Below are positions 37,401 to 45,022 of a DNA stretch of 64,000 nucleotides, piece by piece (position 1 is the stretch's first letter; each line of letters starts with the position of its first letter). Where the stretch lies: contig JAFVXI010000030.1 in NCBI GenBank assembly GCA_017501245.1, positions 25,575-89,574 on the forward strand. The letters are read 5' to 3'. The notes beneath the pieces were generated by a model. That model made no database searches, was not told where the DNA came from, and saw only the letters and a program-made list of their open reading frames with translations. The translations under genes were made by a program, and so were the position numbers. Source of the DNA: Clostridia bacterium (GTDB taxonomy: Bacteria > Bacillota > Clostridia > Oscillospirales > CAG-272).

Positions 37401-39167
37401 GGCGAGCTTTACGCCTCCAGCCATAGCATGCCTAACCCCGGCGATGATTATTTCTACACGGCAAACAGTGAGTACGCCGAGATGGGTCCGATGATGCCAT
37501 CTCAGATCTATACCGTTGCCCTCAGGGCATACTCGGTCAAGGACAGCGATTGCACCGTCCGCGGCTACGCCGAGATCTGCATTGGCTACGACCCCTCCAC
37601 CGGCACGTCGGTGAAGACATTTACCTATCAGCTCGGCGAGAGTAAGTGGCATTCGAACATCAAAACTACTGCTACCCTCGTCGAGGAGGGTCTCACCTGC
37701 TACGAGGCTAGCCTTAAGTATAACTTCGAGGGCATCAAGGTCGTTGAGACCTGCCTTGACTGCGGCCAGGTCACAAGTGAGAGGTTCGAGTCCGTCAGCT
37801 CCTCCGGCTCGCACTACTGGGTCGCAACCGACGAGAAGTATCAGTATAACCCCACCTCCACAAGAGGCGGAAATCACACCATAACCTTCACCAAGAGGGT
37901 CTGTCCCTGCGGCGAGAGCGACTATTATATCTATAAGCCCAGCTGCTATTGGGGCAGGATCTACGACGCCACCCTCCCCGACGGAACTGCGGTAAAGATC
38001 TATGCCTGCACCTGGGGCTGTAACTTCGCTTACGCCGTCCACGAGCAGCAGATAACCGCTAACTGCCGCGACACCAAAACCGTCACCTACTACATCAATA
38101 TTAACGAGGAGACCCTCGAATACGACAAGGCTCTGACCTTTAACGCATTTGATTACGATTATCACAGAAAGAGCGAAAGGGTAGAGACCAAGACCCCGAC
38201 GGGCAACCCCTGCGAATATCTCGTCGAGTATAAGGATATCTGCGTCGAGTGCGGCGAGGTCTCCCGCTCCGGTAGCTATAAGACCACCTACCACGATATG
38301 GAGGAGCTCGTCGTTATCTCCCCCTCGGGCATCACTACTCTTACTAGCTCCTGCAAAAACGAGGGCTGCTTCACAAGGAGCGAGGAGATCCGTGATGCAA
38401 ACGGAAGGATATTAAGAGAGTACGGCTCTTACTTCGATTATGCTAACGGCGTCGTCGTAACCACCCTTTCGGTCTACGGCTTCGTCACACCCGAGATGTA
38501 CGAGTGCCTCTTTGAGCGCACCGAGCGCCGCGATCCCGAGAGCGGTGAGCTTATCAGCTTCTACCAGACCGAAACGAGCATCGTATTCGGCGGTCCCGAA
38601 GGCTGCGTCCGCATTCAGAAATCGGTAGGTTCTAACGGCGAGCGCAGCGAGTATCAGCAGAATATCTGCCGCGAGGGCGAGAGCGTTCACAGCTCCGGAA
38701 GCTGCACTCAGCCCGGATTCGACGGCTATCGCTGCACGGTGTGCGACCAGATCAGATATTATTGGTTCGATTATCCCTACGGTCACGATCTTCAGTGCTC
38801 GGAGATGGACGAATACGGTACTCCCATCGGATATAGCTGTATGAGATGCGGCTACTATTCGACCACCGAATGGACGTACACAGACATCGAGGTGCTTTAT
38901 TCCGAGAATAACTACGTCATCGGCTACTTCAACAAGGGCTATGAGGGCGGCCTGAAGGGCGAGACCTCGCTTTACGCCTTCATCGACGGCGAGGAGCCCG
39001 TCACCCTCTCTGTGGCTCTCACCGACGACGGCAGGTCCAAGCTCTACGTCAGCAAGGCTGATGTCGAGGAGGCATTGATCGCCGCTTTGGGCGACGCCTG
39101 GCAGAATTACAGCGTATTCTTCTCGCTCACCGTCAACGGCAGTACCCAGACCCTGAAGCTGGCGTGA
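34425..39167 (+). CDS. Large CxxC-repeat surface lipoprotein
   Basis: The 1,580-residue protein has a signal peptide ending in the lipobox LSSC (cysteine at residue 25). CxxC repeats follow at residues about 40-600, including four nearly identical 51-residue copies (residues about 219-422). A cysteine-poor beta-rich domain at about 604-750 begins VVFEENSASVGVGTLDG and ends VSHFSDYAPV. A second, more diverged CxxC region runs to about residue 1490. The cysteine-poor C-terminus of about 70 residues (TSLYAFIDGEEPV, FSLTVNGSTQTLKLA) is a beta-rich tail. It shares this architecture with the partial protein at 1-9195, and here the natural C-terminus is visible. The ribosome site is AAGGGAAG. Function unknown, with extracellular metal binding as one possibility. 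A bidirectional terminator follows. Confidence 0.93.
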   Translation: MKKSILRILIAALILSLALIALSSCDILSSILGGGPDDGVHEHSFGEWEITREPSCTEVGEKTRTCSGCEETETMKIPVIDHTLGEYISDGNATCTSDGTKTAHCTQKNCPYEETVLDEGSKLPHSGGIVTCVTKANCDVCGEPYGELDPDAHASNGTKLVSTGAEKHEERYLCCGAVKAEAAHEWGEPTLDEAESVNVYKCECGEEKKVALEGHRHSVSFTAAKAATCTEAGNIAYYLCSSCGKAYTDEALTAEVALADTVIAAAHSSVSFIAAKAATCTEAGNIAYYLCSGCGKAYTDEALTAEVALAETVIAAAHSSVSFIAAKAATCTEAGNIAYYLCSGCGKAYTDEALTAEVALTDTVIAAAHSSVSFIAAKAATCTEAGNIAYYLCSGCGKAYTDEALTAEVALADTVIAAAHSGEANVYAPVDSDPDHHEVRYSCCGTLYKTEAHNYVATSASAADCDSPTVVTFECSGCKKSVSETDGDPLGHRVVVWRANGEAPISGETCKFTVTYVGSCSVCGEIDTKEETVVRHKTSAVISTPATCTTPGVKSYTCAFGCDLGEAARVSYTNASAHAWGEPTEENGALVYTCTLCSETKRTVVFEENSASVGVGTLDGTEIALGDISLSLDSALVGKLDSASEVALGARALTDSELEAALSGLSEAERAAVVGAVYSFTMTQGGAGVVFDGGKVTVTVPYTLTGDVDADRLAVWYLTSDGAIESVKAYYHDNTLSFTVSHFSDYAPVVLPEADACEIYGHNFSRTEYGATCTEPGYTVLTCARCGAVDMGEIILPLGHMLSAGVGTAPTCSAPGSYTYSCERGECKHVVTMEVARLEHSYTTISYVEATCETEGTTTEKCSVCGYTRTRTIAPHGHYFGSATAELKPGATSCLDGVIIYQLCGNYGCNAKIFKEELHEHVSFDKYVTSEGNYFEGERKKIYLKDYLDFSSHPFFDPNAEGPYFEVQDGCMCGAFVSNVYFAPDYSIFQMGGELYASSHSMPNPGDDYFYTANSEYAEMGPMMPSQIYTVALRAYSVKDSDCTVRGYAEICIGYDPSTGTSVKTFTYQLGESKWHSNIKTTATLVEEGLTCYEASLKYNFEGIKVVETCLDCGQVTSERFESVSSSGSHYWVATDEKYQYNPTSTRGGNHTITFTKRVCPCGESDYYIYKPSCYWGRIYDATLPDGTAVKIYACTWGCNFAYAVHEQQITANCRDTKTVTYYININEETLEYDKALTFNAFDYDYHRKSERVETKTPTGNPCEYLVEYKDICVECGEVSRSGSYKTTYHDMEELVVISPSGITTLTSSCKNEGCFTRSEEIRDANGRILREYGSYFDYANGVVVTTLSVYGFVTPEMYECLFERTERRDPESGELISFYQTETSIVFGGPEGCVRIQKSVGSNGERSEYQQNICREGESVHSSGSCTQPGFDGYRCTVCDQIRYYWFDYPYGHDLQCSEMDEYGTPIGYSCMRCGYYSTTEWTYTDIEVLYSENNYVIGYFNKGYEGGLKGETSLYAFIDGEEPVTLSVALTDDGRSKLYVSKADVEEALIAALGDAWQNYSVFFSLTVNGSTQTLKLA
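35079..35690 (+). repeat. Four 153-bp direct repeats within the lipoprotein gene
   Basis: Copies start at 35079, 35232, 35385 and 35538 and encode 51-residue units (ATCTEAGNIAYYLC, SGCGKAYTDEALTAEVAL). They are almost identical at the DNA level, which indicates recent amplification or ongoing gene conversion. Confidence 0.93.
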
Positions 39168-39250
39168 GCGGCGCTGTTCTGTAAAAAAATCTAAAAGCCC
39201 TCAGGCGCTAAGCTCGTTTAAGATATCTTTACCGATATCTGCGATTTAAG

Positions 39251-39288
39251 AAAAAAGGTGCATACGGACGCTTCCGTATGCACCTTTT
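39251..39288. terminator. Strong bidirectional terminator
   Basis: GGTGCATACGGA (39257-39268) and TCCGTATGCACC (39273-39284) flank a 4-nt loop, with A6 before and T4 after. It serves both the lipoprotein gene and the convergent addB. Confidence 0.9.
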
Positions 39289-39297
39289 ATATTTAAA

Positions 39298-42200
39298 CTA
39301 ATTAAAATCATTCTTGATGACGGCGCTGCGGCAGATCTCCTTGTATCTGCACCACTTGCAGTTTCTGCCGCCCTTGGTCGCAGGGGTCGCACGCAGGTCG
39401 CCCGAGGTCATATCGTCGGCGACGCTTCTCGTGACCTCGATCAGGGTCCTTTCTATCTCGGCCCAGCCCTCGGAGGTGTATCTTAAGGATTCCTTGCGCT
39501 TTTCCTCCTTGGGGATGTAGTCGGGGTTCATAGCCGAGAGGCTAACCTCGTCGTCAAGCAGCATTCCCTCACGCTGATATAGCTCCTTGACTGCGCCTAT
39601 CGCCTCCTCGTCAGAGGGGTGTCTGACGGTCGTGTCGTTCACCTTCGTCTTGACGTATATAACTCCCGCAGGAATGACCCTGCCGCCCTCTCCGACTCCG
39701 AGCGCATCAAGGAAGCCCTCTCGCCTCGTGTCGCTGACGGCCTTAAGGTATAGGAACATCTGGAGGTTTTCGCCTGCCTTCAGCTTGCTCGGCAGGAAGT
39801 CTATCGAGCCCGTCTTGTAGTCGACTATACGCACGTAAACGTCCTCGCCCGACTTAAAGGTGTCAACCCTGTCGATCGTGCCTCGCAGGATTATCCTGCC
39901 GCCGCCATCTCTCTTTATCACGAGATGCTCGGGCGCATTCGGGTCTGCTCCGTCGGTTTTAAGCTCGAAGAATGTCGGCTTGTAGCCGCAGCCCGCCAGC
40001 TCCTCGCAGAGCCCGTCGACCACGGGTCTTGTTGCACGTGCGAGCCTTGAGATGGCAATCCTCGTTCTTGCGCCTGCATCGGAGCCGCCGAGCAGAGCCT
40101 TGGCGTAGCTCTCTGCCGCTCTTTCGGTTATCTCACCTCTGTCGCTCTCGGACAGCAGGGCGGCGTCCGCCCCCCTTCTCTCAAGCTCACGGAAGAACCC
40201 TTCGATGACTCCGTGGACGAACGAGCCGATAACGTTCGAGCCAAGCTCGGCAGGCTCGTTCTCGCCGAGGTGGAGATTATATTTGCAGAAGTAGCTCATC
40301 GGGCAGCCGAGGAACTTGGAGATCTTCGTCTCTGAGAGATAAAGGTCGTTTTTGTATAGCATAGCGAGCGAGTCGCCGTCGAGGGTCAGCTTGTCGTTTC
40401 TGATGCTTCCGTCACTCACCGCAACCAGCTCGCCGTAGCCGGCATCTAGTAGCGCCTGCCTTGCCGCCTCGCCGTCAGCCTCGCCAAGCTCGCCGAGCTT
40501 GTCCAGCGTTGCCATCGGACTATACAGCATATCGGTGAGAGGGAGCGACGAGGCTCTCACGGGCAGAACGCGCTCTCTCGTTATCTCGCCTATCCTGCCT
40601 ATTACCTCGGAGGGATTTAGGGGGGATAGCATCGGCGTTTTCTCGGCGTAGAGTATGGTGACGCTCTCTCTTCCGATGCTGAACGCCCTCGAGAAGGAGT
40701 AAAGCTCTCTTGCGCTCCTCATCTCAAGCTCGGGCGTAAAGGGCAGCCCGAGCATAGAGAGCATAGTGCGCTCTCCCTCGCCAAAATAGGAGGAGTCGTC
40801 GACCGAGGCGGGGAATTTACCCGCATTCACCCCGAGGAGGTAAACGTGCTTCTTATCCCTCACCCTCAGCATATCCGCGCATCCGACGGTGATAGCGTCT
40901 GAAAAGCTGGGGATCCTTCCGACAGCCGACTCGGCAAGCACGGCGTTCAGCTGATCGAGGAAGCCCTCGGGGCTGGCTGCCATATCTCCGACCACCTCTA
41001 CAAGCACGTCAAGCGCATCGCAAAGGATGCCCCACGCTCTTGCGGTCAGGTCTGCACTCTCTCCGTCACCCGACGCCCTCTCTGCCTCGGCTCTCTTTGC
41101 CATCCTCTCCTCAAGCTCAAAGGAGGTGAGGAAGTCGAGCAGGGCTATCGCATGCTCCTTTACCGTCGAGGCATCCTTAAGCTTCAGCTCAAGCTCGCAT
41201 AAGGGCGAGATCAGCCTCTCTCTGACGTCGGCTATCCTGATGAGAAGCTCGGCGTCCTCGGCATTCGGCTGCTCGTAGCCTCGGGGGTTCATATTCCAGT
41301 CTATCCCGTCGGTGAAGCGGCGTCTGTCGATCCCCCACTTCTCGACGTAAAGCTCAAAGACGTCGGCGTCGTCACGCCCAATGCCCGAGAGACCGCACTT
41401 CAGATAGGTCAGAACGTCCTCGCGGCGATAACCCGTCGCAACGATCTTGTAGGCCGTGGATATCATCTTCATCAGCGGAATGGAGGAGAGGTCCTGCACC
41501 CTCGATATAAAGTGTGGGATCCCCGCCTCGTCGAGCGCAACCTCAAGTATGCCGGCGTAGTCCTCCGCTCGCCTCATAACTATCGCAAGGTCGGAATATC
41601 TTTCGCCCGCCATTATCCTGCGCTTGACGTCAGCCGCAACCAGCGCACACTCCTCATAGACCGTCTCAGCGCTGAAAATGCGCAGCCTTCCGCCGTTATC
41701 ATCTAAATATTGTAAACTATCATTGTCAATACAGCCATCGGAATGCCAAAGCAAGTCACGAACCTCGGATAGCACCGACTCTCTCGTGCCTCTCACCTCG
41801 GCAAATTTCTTCAACTTTTTTTCTACCCCGGCGCCGTCTGCCGACTGCATCAGCCTCGACCTCGTCCTCGCCGTCTCGGAAAACTCAAAGCCGCCGTGCG
41901 TCCTGTCGTGGGTGAGCGCCACCGTCAGCGGTATCTTCTCCATTATGAGCGAGATGAGTGCGTGCTGCGGCTCGGTAAAGGAGGTAAAGCCCTCGATGAA
42001 GATCTCGGTGTCAAGGAGGAAGGAGGCGTCCTCCCTCAGCATCCTCGCCAGCGCCTCGGCGTCGCCCTCGTTGTTCTTGTAGCCGCCGCCGATTAGCTCG
42101 GTAAAGAGGGTATATATGAGCGACAGATCGGATAGCTTTTCCTTTAATCGGTTGTCACCGATCTGTGCTCCTGCCGCCTCGGCGAGCATCTCGGGTGAGA

Positions 42201-42594
42201 TGCCGAGCGCGCCAAGCTCGCTGAGTGCCGCCATAGCACGGCGCACGGCGCCGACTCGCACGCTCCGTCTGCCCCTCATCATATGCAGCTTCGGAGCAAG
42301 CTCTGCCAGCGTTCGCCACATAAAGAGCGTCTTTGCCGCACCTCGGCAGTATTCGCCCGAGATGCCTCCGATCGCGCGGAAGGCGGTGTTTGTAAAGCGC
42401 GTGAAGTTCGTAACCTCAAAGCTTAGCGGTGCGGACGGCGGCAAAAGCTCGCTCATCTCGACCTCGGCTCTGACGGTGTCCTGCTCGGGCACGATGAGGT
42501 AGACCTGCCCCGAGCGCTCCATAGCCGCCCTGATCTCCTTGATCACCTCGTCGTGCATAGGGGAGGTGAAGCCGCCTTCAAATATCCTTAGCAT
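39298..42594 (-). CDS. addB: AddB-like ATP-dependent helicase/nuclease subunit B
   Basis: The 1,098-residue protein matches the AddB/RexB type, which with AddA resects double-strand breaks for recombination. The N-terminal region (FTSPMHDEVIKEIRAAM, VYLIVPEQDT) is the inactivated helicase part. The RecB-type PD-(D/E)XK nuclease motif is VRIVDYKTGS at about residue 924. The iron-sulfur cluster cysteines are in FLGCPMSYFC (about 763) and in CKWCRYKEIC near the end (about 1078-1087). The ATG overlaps the stop of the winged-helix gene upstream (TAATG), so the two are coupled. addA, usually next to addB, is not present here: the next gene is the convergent lipoprotein. Confidence 0.9.
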   Translation of the reverse strand: MLRIFEGGFTSPMHDEVIKEIRAAMERSGQVYLIVPEQDTVRAEVEMSELLPPSAPLSFEVTNFTRFTNTAFRAIGGISGEYCRGAAKTLFMWRTLAELAPKLHMMRGRRSVRVGAVRRAMAALSELGALGISPEMLAEAAGAQIGDNRLKEKLSDLSLIYTLFTELIGGGYKNNEGDAEALARMLREDASFLLDTEIFIEGFTSFTEPQHALISLIMEKIPLTVALTHDRTHGGFEFSETARTRSRLMQSADGAGVEKKLKKFAEVRGTRESVLSEVRDLLWHSDGCIDNDSLQYLDDNGGRLRIFSAETVYEECALVAADVKRRIMAGERYSDLAIVMRRAEDYAGILEVALDEAGIPHFISRVQDLSSIPLMKMISTAYKIVATGYRREDVLTYLKCGLSGIGRDDADVFELYVEKWGIDRRRFTDGIDWNMNPRGYEQPNAEDAELLIRIADVRERLISPLCELELKLKDASTVKEHAIALLDFLTSFELEERMAKRAEAERASGDGESADLTARAWGILCDALDVLVEVVGDMAASPEGFLDQLNAVLAESAVGRIPSFSDAITVGCADMLRVRDKKHVYLLGVNAGKFPASVDDSSYFGEGERTMLSMLGLPFTPELEMRSARELYSFSRAFSIGRESVTILYAEKTPMLSPLNPSEVIGRIGEITRERVLPVRASSLPLTDMLYSPMATLDKLGELGEADGEAARQALLDAGYGELVAVSDGSIRNDKLTLDGDSLAMLYKNDLYLSETKISKFLGCPMSYFCKYNLHLGENEPAELGSNVIGSFVHGVIEGFFRELERRGADAALLSESDRGEITERAAESYAKALLGGSDAGARTRIAISRLARATRPVVDGLCEELAGCGYKPTFFELKTDGADPNAPEHLVIKRDGGGRIILRGTIDRVDTFKSGEDVYVRIVDYKTGSIDFLPSKLKAGENLQMFLYLKAVSDTRREGFLDALGVGEGGRVIPAGVIYVKTKVNDTTVRHPSDEEAIGAVKELYQREGMLLDDEVSLSAMNPDYIPKEEKRKESLRYTSEGWAEIERTLIEVTRSVADDMTSGDLRATPATKGGRNCKWCRYKEICRSAVIKNDFN

Positions 42595-43232
42595 TACTTC
42601 TCACCTCCTAAAAATTTCGCATCGATCCTATATCCCAGCTTCCTTGAGGAGAGGATGACCTTCTCGCCGCCCCTCTCAAGCTTTTCTCTCAGATAATGTA
42701 TGTAAACGTTGAGGCTTCCGCCGTCGACCCCCTCGCCAAAGGTGCCGAGTGTCAGCTCCTCCCTCGTGGCAAATTTGCCGCCCTTCGCTATCAGCAAGGA
42801 CAGAAGCTTATATTCGCTCTCGGTCAGCCTTATGCGCTCGCCGTCAAGCCTTGCGTGTCTGCCCTCACCCTCAAGGAATAGGCGCTTTGCGCCCCCGTGG
42901 GCGTGACCCGTGTCAGATATAAGCGCAAAAAGCTCGGAAAACCTGAAGGGGTAGGGTAGAGCGTCGGGGCGCCCCGACGCCTCGTCCGACCTATTGAACA
43001 CGTAGAGCGTAAAGAGGTCTTTCGGCGTCACGCTCTCGCCATCATCCTTGGGGCTGCCCTCTCTTTTATCGACGATAAGGAGGTCGAGCCCGCCCATCGT
43101 GTCGTCCGATGGCGAGCTTATAGTCGTCGCCCTGCCAAGGAGCGCAAGCTCCAGCTTGCGGATTAGCCTCGTATCACTCGAGCGCAAGCCGATAACGGGC
43201 AGCTTTGCCTCTTTGTCGATCAGGTTTTTCAT
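42594..43232 (-). CDS. Winged-helix (OmpR/PhoB-type) regulator with degenerate receiver-like N-terminus
   Basis: The 212-residue protein ends in an OmpR-type DNA-binding domain (RLTESEYKLLSLLIAKGGKF, YIHYLREKLE, VILSSRKLGYRI, residues about 125-208). The N-terminal about 110 residues resemble a shortened receiver (LDLLIVDKREGS), but I see no complete set of acidic and lysine phosphorylation residues, so it is probably phosphorylation-independent. No histidine kinase is adjacent. Its stop overlaps the addB start. A consensus promoter and a perfect 16-bp palindrome lie upstream. Confidence 0.8.
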   Translation of the reverse strand: MKNLIDKEAKLPVIGLRSSDTRLIRKLELALLGRATTISSPSDDTMGGLDLLIVDKREGSPKDDGESVTPKDLFTLYVFNRSDEASGRPDALPYPFRFSELFALISDTGHAHGGAKRLFLEGEGRHARLDGERIRLTESEYKLLSLLIAKGGKFATREELTLGTFGEGVDGGSLNVYIHYLREKLERGGEKVILSSRKLGYRIDAKFLGGEK

Positions 43233-43315
43233 TCTCCCGTGCCTCCTTTTTTCTCCGATCTATCCCGTAAAGTGCTCCCTCGTCGCAACCAAGTGACGGG
43301 CTTATCAGGACGAGC

Positions 43316-43331
43316 TTCTAATTTATTAGAA
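43316..43331. promoter_or_regulatory. Palindromic operator TTCTAATTTATTAGAA
   Basis: This perfect 7+2+7 inverted repeat lies just downstream of the minus-strand -10 hexamer, in the initially transcribed region of the winged-helix/addB operon. Repression by an unknown regulator, possibly the operon's own product, is inferred. Confidence 0.65.
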
Positions 43332-43341
43332 TATCACTATT

Positions 43342-43370
43342 ATTATACACGATATATATAGCCTTGTCAA
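43342..43370 (-). promoter_or_regulatory. Consensus promoter of the winged-helix-addB operon
   Basis: On the minus strand TTGACA (43370-43365), 17 bp, TATAAT (43347-43342). Both hexamers are perfect. Confidence 0.85.
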
Positions 43371-43437
43371 TATGGCAGGCTTGGATGTTTAAGGCAAAAA
43401 TAGCAAGATTTACAATATCTAAGAGCAATATTTGCAA

Positions 43438-43466
43438 TTTTAATGACAATGCGTATGTAGTATAAT
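43438..43466 (+). promoter_or_regulatory. Promoter of the KDPG aldolase gene
   Basis: TATAAT at 43461-43466 has a weak TTTTAA at the proper 17-bp distance (43438-43443). AAGGAG follows in the leader. Confidence 0.5.
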
Positions 43467-43505
43467 AGACGTGTAAAAATATATATTTTTAAGGAGATTT
43501 TCATT

Positions 43506-44471
43506 ATGAATAAGATGATGTCCGAGCTTTATTCCATCGGTCTTATCCCCGTTATCAAGATCGAGAACCCCGATGACGCAGTTCCGCTTGCTAAGGCGCT
43601 TATCGACGGCGGACTTCCCGCAGCTGAGATCACCTTCAGGACCAAGTGTGCCGCTGAGGCTATCAAGAATATCACCGAGGCATATCCCGAGATGCTCGTA
43701 GGTGCGGGCACCGTGCTTACCACCGAGCAGGTTGACGCCGCTATCGCAGCGGGCTCCAAGTTCCTCGTTTCCCCCGGTCTTAACCCCAAGGTAACCGCAT
43801 ATGCGCTCTCCAAGGGCGTTCCCATGCTCCCCGGCTGCTCTAACCCCTCTGACATCGAGGCGGCTCTTGAGCTTGGTCTCTCCACCGTTAAGTTCTTCCC
43901 CGCAGAGGCTGCAGGCGGTCTTAAGATGCTTAAGGCTATGGCTGCTCCCTACGGTCAGCTCACCTTCATGCCTACCGGCGGCGTAAACGAGAACAACCTT
44001 CTCGACTATCTCAAGTTCAACAAGATCGTTGCTTGCGGCGGCTCCTTCATGGTTAAGGACGAGCTCGTAAAGGAGAAGAAGTGGGACGAGATCACCGCCC
44101 TCACCAAGAATGCCGTTAAGATCATGCTCGGCCTTGAGTTCACTCATATGGGCATCAATGCAGGCTCTCCCGAGGAGGCTGCAAAGGGCGCTAAGCTCTT
44201 CGACGCTATGTTCGGCATGGCAAACAGAGAGACCAGCAAGTCCATCTTCGCAGGCGATGCGTTTGAGTTTATGTGCAAGCCCGCACCCGGCGCACACGGC
44301 CACATCGGCATCAAGACTCATTTCGTAGACCGTGCGATGGCATACTTCAAGAGGCAGGGCTTCGCCTTCGACGAGGAGAGCATCACCTACGACGACAAGA
44401 CCGGAAAGCCCAAGTTCGTTTACTTCAAGGATGAGGTCTGCGGCTTCGCTATCCACCTCGTTCAGAAATAA
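43506..44471 (+). CDS. KHG/KDPG aldolase fused to a C-terminal VOC-like domain
   Basis: Residues 1-205 are a KDPG aldolase, which splits 2-keto-3-deoxy-6-phosphogluconate into pyruvate and glyceraldehyde 3-phosphate. The catalytic glutamate is in AAEITFRT, the Schiff-base lysine in LSTVKFFPAEAAGG, and LVGAGTVLT and MPTGGVNENN are family-typical. Residues about 210-321 (EFTHMGINAGSPEEAAKG, GHIGIKTHFVDRAMAYF, FAIHLVQK) resemble a glyoxalase/VOC domain. Similar two-domain aldolases occur in Clostridia. The role of the extra domain is not known to me. AAGGAG lies upstream of the ATG. It completes the route from KduI/KduD and UxuA products after phosphorylation. Confidence 0.9.
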   Translation: MNKMMSELYSIGLIPVIKIENPDDAVPLAKALIDGGLPAAEITFRTKCAAEAIKNITEAYPEMLVGAGTVLTTEQVDAAIAAGSKFLVSPGLNPKVTAYALSKGVPMLPGCSNPSDIEAALELGLSTVKFFPAEAAGGLKMLKAMAAPYGQLTFMPTGGVNENNLLDYLKFNKIVACGGSFMVKDELVKEKKWDEITALTKNAVKIMLGLEFTHMGINAGSPEEAAKGAKLFDAMFGMANRETSKSIFAGDAFEFMCKPAPGAHGHIGIKTHFVDRAMAYFKRQGFAFDEESITYDDKTGKPKFVYFKDEVCGFAIHLVQK

Positions 44472-44501
44472 TAGCTATTATCCCGTCGGCATCCCGACGA
44501 A

Positions 44502-44540
44502 AAAAGGCTCGGACAGAGATCTTCTGCCCGAGCCTTTTGC
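44502..44540. terminator. Terminator after the aldolase gene
   Basis: AAGGCTCGG and CCGAGCCTT (about 44505-44537) with a T-rich tail and an A-run before it. Confidence 0.85.
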
Positions 44541-44550
44541 TTTTTATTAT

Positions 44551-44718
44551 TCAAGCTCTATTCAAGTATGATCTTTGAAACGCTAAAGCCCGTTCTCGTT
44601 GTGCTTCATCGGTCGTGGCTTGTGCGTCGATGCACATCAGGGCGTCGGTCGTGGTGTGTGCCTCGTGGAGCTTCCGAGCGTCGGTCAGGAGAGCTATAAG
44701 GCTATAACGGCCGATCAT
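44551..44718 (-). CDS. Possible 55-residue ORF overlapping the Arc-like gene
   Basis: An ATG at 44718 overlaps the end of the ribbon-helix-helix gene by 17 nt and opens a 55-codon frame (MIGRYSLIALLTDARKLHEA, then mostly helical, charged sequence). It has no ribosome site of its own, so it would depend on coupling. Two imperfect copies of TCGGTCGTGG in the region suggest repeated DNA rather than a conserved gene. Doubtful. Confidence 0.25.
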   Translation of the reverse strand: MIGRYSLIALLTDARKLHEAHTTTDALMCIDAQATTDEAQRERALAFQRSYLNRA

Positions 44719-44911
44719 TTGCGTCGGTGTCGGCAGGGGGCGGCATCTCGATCTTTCCCTCCGCCTCCTCAAATGCACGGATCTCCTGACGGATGAGATA
44801 AAGAATCTCGCCGTTTGCCGACCTTCCGTAATACTTTGAAATATAGTGTAGCTTGTAGTGAAGCTCGGGGTCGATCTCTATGCCAAGATGCTTATTTTTC
44901 TTATTTCTCAT
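44702..44911 (-). CDS. Arc-type ribbon-helix-helix regulator
   Basis: The 69-residue protein has the Arc/MetJ pattern: a short strand (HLGIEIDPELHYKL), then two helices around HYISKYYGRSANGEILYLIRQ. Such dimers bind short direct repeats, often as antitoxins or autoregulators. I start at the ATG at 44911 with GGAG nine bases upstream. A TTG five codons earlier lies in the ribosome site. It is divergent from the broken SLOG gene and flanked by three AGTATACT-like boxes, its probable targets. Confidence 0.8.
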   Translation of the reverse strand: MRNKKNKHLGIEIDPELHYKLHYISKYYGRSANGEILYLIRQEIRAFEEAEGKIEMPPPADTDANDRPL

Positions 44912-44940
44912 AATAACAATCTCCAAATAAACTTAAATTA

Positions 44941-45000
44941 AGTATATTTTAAGATTATTTTGTGGTATAATGTTGTAAGTATACTTAAAATGAGTATACT
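44941..45000. promoter_or_regulatory. AGTATACT operator boxes and extended -10 promoter
   Basis: AGTATACT occurs at 44978-44985 and 44993-45000 (15 bp apart), and a variant AGTATATT at 44941-44948. Between them lies an extended -10, TGGTATAAT (44963-44971), reading rightward into the SLOG gene. Box spacing suits a ribbon-helix-helix repressor binding side by side. Confidence 0.65.
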
Positions 45001-45022
45001 AAAAATTGGGGGTGAGAGAATA

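Noticed and set aside
35850-38294. 814-codon minus-strand frame opposite the second CxxC lipoprotein
   Set aside because: Antisense shadow. The plus strand has a signal peptide, promoter, ribosome site and internal repeats.
44599-44796. 66-codon plus-strand frame between the aldolase terminator and the Arc-like gene
   Set aside because: It overlaps the Arc-like gene on the other strand, lies after a terminator and has no ribosome site.
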